Positions 55,671 to 64,000 of a stretch of DNA of 64,000 nt are shown here, in pieces. Position 1 is the stretch's first letter; each line of letters begins with the position of its first letter. The notes below the pieces were generated by a model. The model did no database searches and was not told where the DNA came from. It saw nothing but the letters and a program-made list of their open reading frames with translations. The DNA comes from Nannobrachium achirus (Eukaryota > Chordata > Actinopteri > Myctophiformes > Myctophidae): contig OY997655.1 in the NCBI GenBank assembly GCA_963921795.1, positions 5,972,203-6,036,202 of the forward strand, in the 5' to 3' direction. The translations under genes and the position numbers were made by a program.

Positions 55671-56481
55671 CCACTTCACACGGGTGTGATTTTTTTTTTT
55701 TTTTTTTATAGTAAACAGGTCAACTTGGGCAGCAAAGATACAGAAAATAAAAAATGACAGTGCAACAATTTTTAAACACTCATTATGTTACGGTTCATAC
55801 AGTCCATGTGTGAGAGGTCTTATTCCATCACAACTTCAGTCCGTTATAAAGTCCTCATTCTGATCCTCCAGAAACTACAGATCTGGTGTGCCTGTTAACA
55901 GACTTTCCAACGTCACATTCCCCGTCCCAGCAACATGCTGGACAGGTCTCCAGATACAACGGTGGAATAGATAGTAAATAAAACAAAAAAGTTGGTTAGA
56001 TATGAGATGTACAAGGAAATAAACTCAAAACATGACAGGGGTAGAAATACAGTATAACACACTCAAGTACACAGATTGTCTCACAAAATATCCAGAATAT
56101 CCATTTTCATGTAAAGTATCCATTTTAGCCAGTATTTATAAAACTTCTCCAAGTACAGCCTTACAGAAAAAGTAAGTTTTTCCATTTCATAAATGCTTCG
56201 TACAATGGCTGTCCACTCTTCCCTTGGGATTGAAAATAACTTTTATACTTTAACCGGCGTTTAACCACTTAGGCCTAAAGCCCCGGCATCCCTATTCTGG
56301 GGGGAACATTCACCAAAACCATCTACTAGCTCACAACGCAACATGATGCACTGTGAGCTTGTAGATCTGCTACTTTTGGTGAAGCGACTTGGTGCACTGT
56401 AGGTCTGTTTTACTAAGTGTAAGTGGTTAAACTGAAGTGATATTGATGAATTCCAAGTATGATCAAAGTATTCTGTGAAGC
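55671..56481. other. No gene; poly-T-started sequence and a MITE piece
   Basis: A poly-T run (55690-55708) may be the tail of a minus-strand retrocopy. Positions 56260-56430 carry a hairpin-module copy (56318-56380) in a GGGGGGAACATTCACCAAAA context that is also present at 600-640. Confidence 0.45.
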
Positions 56482-56979
56482 CAGGGGCGTCACACCAAAT
56501 TCTGGGCCCTGGGTACAAGGATTCACTGCGGGCCCCCCATGAATGTTAACTATTGAAAAATAGCAGATATACAAGCTCACAGCGCGAGCTTGTAGATCTG
56601 CTATTTTTGTGAAATTGTGAAATTGTGAAAATGTGTGCAAGAAACCCATGTTTCTATGTCAGTGATGCTCAAACTTTTTCATGTGAAGGACCCCCAAAAT
56701 GATATGAATTTGACCACGGACCCCCATCTCAAAATATTGAGTTCCAGGGACCCCCCAAGAAGCAAAATTTGAGTTACAAATGTTCGCTTAAAAAATACAT
56801 ATTCAAAGATTTGCACACATTTAAAAAAATAGCAGATCTACAAGCTCGCAGCGCGGCACTCTGTGCCGCGCTGTGAGCTTGTATATCTGCTATTTTTTCA
56901 ATAGCTAAAGTTACTAGGGCCCCTCCACCTTGGGCCCTGGTAACTCAGTCCCACTTTCCTACCCCTTGTGACGCCCCTG
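56482..56979. mobile_element. hAT MITE, CAGGGGCGTCAC ends, with two hairpin copies
   Basis: CAGGGGCGTCACACCAAATT is mirrored by CCCCTTGTGACGCCCCTG. The flanks TGTGAAGC and TATGAAGC agree at seven of eight bases. Hairpin copies lie at 56557-56612 and 56823-56898. A second worn MITE (ATGCTCAAACTTTTTCATGT) lies between them. Confidence 0.75.
56823..56898. repeat. Hairpin module copy
   Basis: AAAAAATAGCAGATCTACAA pairs with TTGTATATCTGCTATTTTTT; the inner arm AGCGCGGCAC pairs with GTGCCGCGCT. The inner arm is unlike other copies but perfectly paired. Confidence 0.9.
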
Positions 56980-57415
56980 TATGAAGCACCCCTGGACTAT
57001 AGCCTGGAATCAAACGAACCCGGCTGGTGCAAAAAAAAGATGTGCCCTTGGTGGATTTGGGTCTGGCCCCTTCACCCCGAAGAGCTGGGAGACCAATCGG
57101 GGCCCAGTATCGGTCTGGTCTAACCAGCTGTGCCCAGAGCCTTTGTTTTTAACCCGACCCTTGGGGGAAAAAAACCCTTCCATATAGAAGTACCAGAGAA
57201 AGCCTACTGTAACGTATCAATAGAAAGAGAACCTAATGCAAACAGACAAAGTTCCCGGAGCCCATGAGCTGCACGAGAGAAGACTGTTTAATCAGCTCTG
57301 TGAAATGAACAGCGGTATAAGGCTATAATTGGGCAGAGGATCTGAGATATGCCGGGAGGCAGATTTACCACTGGTGAGCTCCAGTAATGTGTGATACTGT
57401 ATGATAACATGGTCC
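56980..57415. other. No gene seen
   Basis: Unremarkable sequence between two MITEs; no exon or structured element recognised. Confidence 0.5.
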
Positions 57416-57824
57416 CAGGGACGTGCTGGCCATTGGGAAAAGCGGGACAACTCCCGAACGGCCGGTTCATTCCCGGCCGGTCCAGGCCGGCCATTAGGAA
57501 AAAAATACAAATAAAATGTCGGCCTTCGTTCCATTTTGGGGGCTGGGCGGCCAACAAAGTAAATCGTCACTGTCGGGCAGAAACCTTGTATCTCCAAGTT
57601 TCAAATTTGTAAATTCTTTCGCAAAGCAAAGCCCTGCTTCATCATGCAAGGCCGTCGCACAAAACTAGTGAAAACAGCAGATCTACAAGCACACAACGCC
57701 TCGCGTTTTCACTAGTTCACTAAAAATGATTTGGCTGTTTTCACTAGTTTAAATCATTTTTTAAATGATAAATACATACCAAACTCTTTTCCCCGGGCTG
57801 AATCAGGGGCCCAGTACGTCCCTG
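57416..57824. mobile_element. hAT MITE, CAGGGACGTGCTGG family
   Basis: CAGGGACGTGCTGGCC is mirrored by GGCCCAGTACGTCCCTG. The 8-bp duplication CATGGTCC is exact (57408-57415 and 57825-57832). The hairpin module at 57668-57745 is rearranged: the right arm has lost its core. Confidence 0.9.
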
Positions 57825-57903
57825 CATGGTCCCCAATGAACAAGCAATAAAACCACACATCAGCACCATGGACAGCACCACACAATCAGCACCACATAAT
57901 CAC

Positions 57904-58090
57904 TTGAAGGTGATACACCGTGCATTTAAAAAGTATTTACAGTATGTCATATTGTTTATGTCCCAAAAAAACGTTTTTCAAAGGGTTTGAGGCTAAATTA
58001 CCACTCCTGAATATCGAGCCTCTCTCATTTTTTAATGGCTCTCAGAGCATTTTCAGCTGCAGTACCACCTTTGGCCTGAACCACACCTTT
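57904..58090. mobile_element. Truncated copy of the AGGTGATACACC TTAA MITE
   Basis: Matches the left part of 47313-47758 (GTGATACACCGTGCATTTAA, CCTCTCTCATTTTTTAATGG), then stops where the next hAT element begins. Confidence 0.75.
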
Positions 58091-58094
58091 AAAG

Positions 58095-58538
58095 CAGTGG
58101 TTCTCAAACTGTGGGTCTTGGGGGTCCCCAAATTATGTCGGGGGGTCCCCAGATGATTAACTTAATGTGCAACATTGTTTTCTCTCTCAACAGTAAACAA
58201 ACCAACATAAAGTTTAAGTGTATACTGTAGTATAGAGTGTAGATGCACATTTCTAAAGTGACAATTTAAGGACTTTTTAATACCTCTATATGACAAATTA
58301 AACATTGGCCAAATTGTCAAATATTAGAAGCAGAAATTGTGAAAATAGCAGATCTACATGATCACAACGCCTCACTTTTGCGAGGCATTGTGAGCATGCA
58401 GATCAGCTATTTTCACAATAGAATCGTGTTATAAAAAAAATAAAAATCCCCCAACTCTTAGTGCTCGTCAGAGTGGGGGGTCGCCAGTTAAATATGATTA
58501 TGTTGGGGGTTGCGGCCTGAAAAGGTTGAGAACCACTG
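58095..58538. mobile_element. hAT MITE, CAGTGGTTCTCAA ends
   Basis: CAGTGGTTCTCAAACTGTGG is mirrored by GGTTGAGAACCACTG. The flanks CTTTAAAG (58087-58094) and TTTTAAAG (58539-58546) agree at seven of eight bases. A hairpin copy with AACGCCTCACTTTTGCGAGG centre is at 58345-58415. Confidence 0.85.
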
Positions 58539-58845
58539 TTTTAAAGGACAACTCCTCCCTAAATAAAATCTAGGCTCATTTTCCTACTTATATTGATCCA
58601 AAAAGACCCAACAACCCTCATAGCATATAGTGTCAAAAGTGTGTTTTTTATTTTATCAATCTCATTAGTTGTCAATACACCTGCATCCATGCTATCGTTG
58701 AACTTGTCACACACGAGCTGCCACATTCTGCTTAACAGATGTTTTGCCAAGTCCCGGAAAAGACTTGATGTGATTGGCCAGTGCAGTCACTTTGATTGGC
58801 AGTTGTGCCTAATGCTCACCCCAAAACATGATTTGTGAGACTGTG

Positions 58846-59070
58846 GCGGCTTGTCGCCCTGAGACTGGGAGATCAGGGGTTCGGTCCTCGGCCGGGTCAT
58901 ACCAAAGACCGTAAAAATGGGACCCATGCAGTGCCTCCCTGCTGTCCCTGCTTGGCACTCAGCACAATGGCTTGTATTGGGATGATGATGATGATGATGT
59001 TGTGAGGTTTCTGTCTTCCTTGTGTGAATATAAACAGCAATAAATCACAATACGCCACTAAGAAAGAAAG
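58846..59070 (+). mobile_element. tRNA-derived SINE, second family
   Basis: CTGTGGCGGCTTGTCGCCCT leads to GGGGTTCGGTCCTCGGCC (B box). The body GACCGTAAAAATGGGACCCA, TGCTTGGCACTCAGC and a GATGATGATG tail follow. A small piece of the same head is at 61624-61650. Positions 58547-58845 show no gene. Confidence 0.65.
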
Positions 59071-60433
59071 GCAGCTTAACTCATTGACTGCCAAATAAAG
59101 CCCGGGTTTCCCGAGTTATCCTGATGTCTTTACGTGCCAGGCGAGAGTTTCCTCTTATTAATCCATTAGATTTGATTAAAAACAATCCAAAATCGGATCG
59201 CCGATCCATGGGGCCTAAGTGTTTTTTATGTGTACGACACATATTGATGACCCCTAAACCACCAGCACGATCCGATATCAATGAAGCACTGATGTCCAAG
59301 TCAAGTCTACTCTGTGTTTGGGGAATTCCATTCAGTGGGTTTTAGATGTGCAGCTTTTAGATCACATTTTTTTTTCTTCTTTTTTGTCAAATGTTTGGAG
59401 CAAAAAATGCTTAGCACCAGATGTGTTTCACTTCAATATTTTTTGTGTTTATTTTTGTTTTCATGTAGTGCTATAATTCCACACGATTACACTTATATTT
59501 TTGGTGCATGGCCAGCCTATAATATACAATTGTTTGTGTTATATATTTGTACATAAGATGGATCCACTGTGACATTAAGAGCACTTTAGTAGCTACAGTT
59601 TTAGGTAGGCTATTAAGAATTTTAATTAACGTGTCAAAACGCTACAGTGTGGCTATGTTCGCACTGGCCGCCCTAAATCACATTGCTGTAAAAATAATAG
59701 CAGATATACAATATAATTATACAATTATAATAAATAAATACATAAATAAATATATATATAAATACATATCTAATTTTTAGATTTTCTTATTTTTTTTAAC
59801 ACAAATCTCTTCTGTGGGTCCCTGGCACATAACGCTTTCAGATGGGGGGTCCTCTGCAATACCCACATCAATGTGGGGGTCCTTGACATGAAAAGGTTTG
59901 AGAACCAGTGACATTTTCCCTTGTGTTCTCCTCGGTACACTGGTAGCCTCGCTGAGCTAATAATTAGCATGCTGCTATTTCATCCTGCGTTATTTATTGT
60001 GGAGCTACGGGTACAACTGAAACCGTGAAAGTGGAGTTTCACAGATGGACTGGGATCTACTTTTTCTTACTGTGGGTAAAACCCAAAGTGGATTTCTTTG
60101 TTTCTTTGTTTTGTTTGTTACTTTGCTTATTGAGCTGCTGTGGGATTTCTTTGCTGTGCCTTTTGTCTCAACTGGATTATTTTCTGTCTTGTTTTCTTTG
60201 CACTTTGTTTGAAACTGAGAGGCATTATTTATGACAGGATTAATTTGGTTAGAGCTGCACTGTGTAACTTTCCTCTTCTACCCCGGGTGTGAACCCGGTT
60301 TGCAAGTGCACATTCTTTTTTTACCATTGAGCTAATAGAGCCAGGCTGCTTGCTCAGGGGATAAACTGAATCTCGACCATCAGGTCAGATCCTGTGTCTA
60401 TAGGTGAGACATGACCTTTGACATGATCTAAAC
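59071..60433. other. No gene; A/T-rich sequence with a MITE end
   Basis: The part around 59810-59910 resembles one end of a hAT MITE (CCTTGACATGAAAAGGTTTG, then GAGAACCAGTG). Short frames are not supported as genes. Confidence 0.45.
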
Positions 60434-60977
60434 CAGGGTTCCCCAATTCGTTTTCCCCCAAGGGCCGAATTATGTCTAGGGTACCAATTAAGCCGAGGGC
60501 CACAACATTGAATTATGTCTAGGGTACCAATTAAGCCGAGGGCCACAACATTGAATTATGTCTAGGGTACCAATTAAGCCGAGGGCCACAACATTGCAGG
60601 GGGCGACGGTGGCGTTCCCGCTACTCCAGCGACAGTTCAGATATCGTCGTTGTCGGGTGAAAATCCTGTAGGCCTATGTCCGAAACCGTTAATTTGGCAT
60701 TTATCATTTTAAAAATGATTTTAACTAGTGAAAACAGCCGTGTGCTTGTAGATCTGCTGTTTTCACTACTTTTGTGCGACGGCCTTGTACGATGAAGCAG
60801 GGCTTTACTTTGCGAAAGAACGTACAAATTTGGAGATACGAGGTTTCCACCTGACAACGACGATATACTAGTGTTGTTGCTGCTCTTATACCACTATTAT
60901 TATTGGGGTTGTTGGGGGCCAGACAGTAGCCCCTGCGGGCTGCAGATGGACCGCGGGCCGCCTATTGGGGAACCCTG
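60434..60977. mobile_element. hAT MITE, CAGGGTTCCCCAAT ends
   Basis: CAGGGTTCCCCAATTCG is mirrored by CCTATTGGGGAACCCTG. The flanks ATCTAAAC (60426-60433) and ATCTAAAT (60978-60985) agree at seven of eight bases. Near the left end a 43-bp unit (GTCTAGGGTACCAATTAAGC) is repeated three times. A shortened hairpin module is at 60721-60770. Confidence 0.85.
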
Positions 60978-61204
60978 ATCTAAATGTCTCAATAGAAAAG
61001 CAGGGAGACTAAATACAACCACCACTATTGTTATATTTGTGACCGGAGGTCACAGTTTAGTATGTGAAACTACACATGCTGACTCCGTCCGTCTGGACGT
61101 CTACACTTTTTTTACGGGTTTGCTGCTCTGACATGCTCTGACATCACTGTGATGTCAGGGGAACCACTAACAGAATGGGTTGCTCTGGCTTTCCTGTGAT
61201 GTCA

Positions 61205-61570
61205 AACTAACAGAATCCCTTTTATGCCCATATATGGAGTTCCCTGATGTCATCAATATTAAGCACATATCTAACAGGACTTCATATGGCAATGCCCATA
61301 AATGGAGGCCACATCGGCCACATACCACACTAACAGAATCCATATATGGCCAATACAGATGGCCAAGACAGTCCATATCTGTGTGGCTGGTTCCACAGAC
61401 AGGGATCTCCATGTATGGGCATAAAGGGTATGATGTCAGATGTCATAGATGTCATAGTACTTTCACATAACAAATAACTGAGTAAGCATTTTTGGGCTCT
61501 CACAGCATATCTCCATAAACAGTACATGGATCTCCATATATGGGTACCAGGGGTCTCCATATATGGTAAA
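61205..61570. repeat. Cluster of CCATATATGG words
   Basis: CCATATATGG occurs at 61228, 61340, 61534 and 61557, and CCATAAATGG at 61296. All fit the CArG-box consensus CC(A/T)6GG bound by serum response factor. Similar words are scattered in the window (22026, 22072, about 10738, 12971), so a dispersed repeat origin is likely. Confidence 0.7.
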
Positions 61571-62200
61571 TGGTCCGATTTACATCACTGGCCAGATGGC
61601 CAAGACATGGCACAACCGGGCGAGGTCGCTTGTCGCCCTGAGATGTGTCTTACTAGTGTACTCTACTAGTGTACTAGTGTACTCTCTACCATACAGATTG
61701 GACAAAATTACATTTCATACTTGAAAAGGTTACAGTACAGAGTGCTGCTTTAATCTGATTATGTTTTGTTTAATGCCTAAAAGAATTGAATTATAATTCA
61801 CTGATAAAATCAGGGTTTATGTCAAATGTTGTCAAATGTTGTTGACGTAATATAGGCACTTTGTGGAGAGTGAATATATAGCTACAGGTTTGGGTAGAAC
61901 AGCCCATAAATAAGAATATAGTTTCTATGGAATAAAACAACATTCACTAGATTTATTTATACAAATTGTTTTATTAATTATTGATGAAAGAAAACCCACT
62001 ATTGTTCGCATGAAATATGAACGTTTCAAGATATTAAATGATGTCCTGAGATCCCTCCTCAAGTTATATGTATGGTCTATTTTCTTCATGTTGTACCGGG
62101 GTGATAGCTTTCATTTAAAAACAGTGACACCCACTGAACACAATACAAGGCCTGCACACAACAAGATCTAAGTCCCCTTCCCAGCAAGATATCTTTATGT
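61571..62200. other. No gene seen
   Basis: A/T-rich sequence with a TACTAGTGTACT repeat at about 61650-61685. Nothing else recognised. Confidence 0.5.
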
Positions 62201-62289
62201 TGTTACGGCCCCCAGGCTAGGGTTAGGGACCGCAACATAAAATGGACAATGACAACAGATTTAAAAGGGAGAATATATACCTTTATTAC

Positions 62290-63089
62290 CAGTGGTCTAA
62301 AGTAACTAAGTACTTTTACTTAGTACTGTAATTAAGTACAGTTTTGAGTTATTTGTACTTTACTTGAGTATTTCCAAATTCCAATACTTTTACTTCTACA
62401 CCACTACATCGGGGATCCAAATGTTGTACTTTTACTCCACTACATTTATTTGAAAACTATAGTTACCAGTTACTTTGCTGATATAAATTATAATATGTTA
62501 AAACATACATAAACCACGTTAGCCCTATTTTATACCTTGGCTATTTGAAAATAGCCGATGTGACGTGTTGTGAGCTTGTCGATCTGCTATTTTCAAACAT
62601 TAAATGTAAAAGTACAAAACATTTTTACTTTTACTTTTAGTACTTTTAGTACATTTTGATGCCAATACTTTTACTCAAGTCAATTTTTAATTCTGGACTT
62701 CTACTTGCAACAGAGTACTTCTACAATGCAGTGTTGATACTTTTACTTAAAGGGGAAGACCACCCATTTTCAATATTGAAATATGTCATTAATATACCTT
62801 AGAGGAGTTGTGTGGAAATAGAAAAAAAGTTCCCCCCCTTCTGTGTTGCCTATACTGGAGGATTGATTTTGGGGTTTGTATTGTAAATTACAACTTGATG
62901 ACATCACACATTGTACTTTACAATACAAACCCCAAAATCAATCCTCCAGTTCTAGGCAACACAGAAGAGGGGGCACTTTTTTTTAATTTCCACACAACTC
63001 CTCTAAGGTAAATTAATGACATAGTTCAATATTGAAAATGGGTGGTCTTCCCCTTTAAGTAGAAAATGTGAGTACTTTTTCCACCACTG
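62290..63089. mobile_element. hAT-like MITE of TACTTTTACTT repeats
   Basis: CAGTGGTCTAAAGTAACTAA opens it and AGTACTTTTTCCACCACTG closes it. The flanks TTTATTAC and TTTACTAC agree at seven of eight bases. A hairpin-module copy is at 62545-62595, and a TTAA MITE is nested inside. Confidence 0.8.
62747..63058. mobile_element. TTAA-flanked MITE nested in the hAT MITE
   Basis: TTAAAGGGGAAGACCACCCA is mirrored by TGGGTGGTCTTCCCCTTTAA. The interior is a near-palindrome (TTGTATTGTAAATTACA, CAATACAAACCCCAAAATCA). It is related to the element at 6681. Confidence 0.85.
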
Positions 63090-63559
63090 TTTACTACAAA
63101 GCAAAGAGCTCTTCTTACAGAAACTTCACAATAAATAGAAAATCACAGATCACAGATAACTATGACTCAAAGAGTTTAACTCAGCTCAGAATAACAAAAG
63201 CTTAAGTCAAAGGTTTGTGAGAGGACAGAGGAACGGCGTCTCTGCAGCTGCTAAGCTGACGGTCCTCTGATAAAAGTTAGCCCATGAACAAGCTTTATAG
63301 AGGACATGGGAGTGGCCACGCCCAATCAGCAGCAGCCCTGACGATTAATCAGCGAATCAGTGGCAAGGCCAATTCCCCACAGCTGTCAGTGATTTGGCCA
63401 TCAGCAGCACTGGGCAGGGCCACAGAAGATACAATAAGGACCCTAGGGTCATAACAGTGTGATCAGCAAGACGTTTGGTGTAGGTATGGCAGTGCTGTGC
63501 TGTCAAACATGTCTATGAATCTATCTGTGAAATTTATGAAAAGGTTTTATCTGCCACAA

Positions 63560-63800
63560 AGTTTCATACAATATGTAGTCCCTGCTTCATCTCTCTCTGA
63601 GCTAAGAAGTCCCTGCTTCATCTCTCTCTCAGCTAAGGGGTCCCTGCTTCATTTCTCTCTGAGCTAAGGGGTCCCTGCTTCATCTCTCTCTGAGCTAAGG
63701 GGTCCCTGCTTCATCTCTCTCTGAGCTAAGGGGTCCCTGTTTCATCTCTCTCTCAGCTATAAGGGGTCCCTGCTTCATCTCTCTCTGAGCTAAGGGGTCC
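63560..63800. repeat. 31-bp minisatellite from a MITE end
   Basis: About seven units of GGTCCCTGCTTCATCTCTCT plus CTGAGCTAAGG. The same unit appears once in other MITEs here (4865, 24225). It is bounded on the right by GAAGACCCCTG, the hAT end of the 23844 family. Confidence 0.9.
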
Positions 63801-64000
63801 TTGAAGACCCCTGAAACGTTGAGATTAAGACCTGCAACAATGTTATACTTTAGCTATTGAAAAATAAGTGAACACTTGTAACTCAGATATTTGATTCTGC
63901 TGGGGGAGGTCCCAAATACATATAATTGTAGGACCGTCCTTCACATGAAAAGGTCTGGGAGACATTTATAGAATCGGGTCAAACATATTAGACTTGCACA

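Larger units (their letters stand above)
62201..63456. mobile_element. LTR-like element, interrupted by MITEs
   Basis: TGTTACGGCCCCCAGGCTAG at the left and GACCCTAGGGTCATAACA at the right are inverted and resemble the arm ends of 29364-30147. A TTATAGAGG box near 63295 on the plus strand reads TATAAAG on the minus strand, promoter-like. No retroviral-type gene is present. Confidence 0.5.

Overview
The window is vertebrate nuclear DNA, most likely from a teleost fish. The evidence is split coding exons with GT-AG borders, very dense CA/GT microsatellites, many hAT-like and TTAA-flanked non-autonomous DNA transposons (MITEs), tRNA-derived SINEs and decayed LINE fragments, and one gene of a vertebrate receptor family. 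The species cannot be named from the sequence.

Layout. Positions 1-37.7 kb hold no gene I can support. They contain MITEs (several with exact 8-bp or TTAA target duplications), LINE reverse-transcriptase remnants, foldback elements, simple repeats and one CpG-rich segment (8.55-9.1 kb) that could be a promoter. Positions 37.8-52.0 kb (+ strand) carry nine coding exons of an adhesion GPCR of the ADGRA (GPR123/124/125) group, best matching ADGRA1/GPR123. They encode seven transmembrane helices, a long Ser/Pro/His-rich cytoplasmic tail and a C-terminal PDZ ligand (ETAV). The most N-terminal codon(s), including the start ATG, lie in an upstream exon I could not identify. Positions 52.05-64 kb hold the probable 3' UTR and more repeats.

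The most interesting material is how repeats act on the exon borders of this one gene. (1) The 361-bp intron at 49033-49393 is almost exactly a hAT MITE. It is flanked by an 8-bp target duplication (CTGCCGGG), its ends supply GT and AG, and splicing it out leaves an in-frame 12-nt scar. (2) The intron at 46696-48787 looks like an older case, with target duplication GGAGGAGC and a later nested insertion. (3) The 3' end of exon B plus its splice donor has been amplified into an array of 43 tandem donor sites (41296-43169). (4) The acceptor of the same exon lies in a 39-bp tandem repeat giving three in-frame acceptors. (5) Degenerate copies of the exon D acceptor region lie in the intron before it. 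In addition, a hairpin module with core GATCTACAAGC occurs about 32 times across the window, at the centre of several unrelated MITE families, with loop sequences that differ but stay self-complementary.

All calls come from reading the sequence by eye. Family names rest on recalled motifs, not on database searches.
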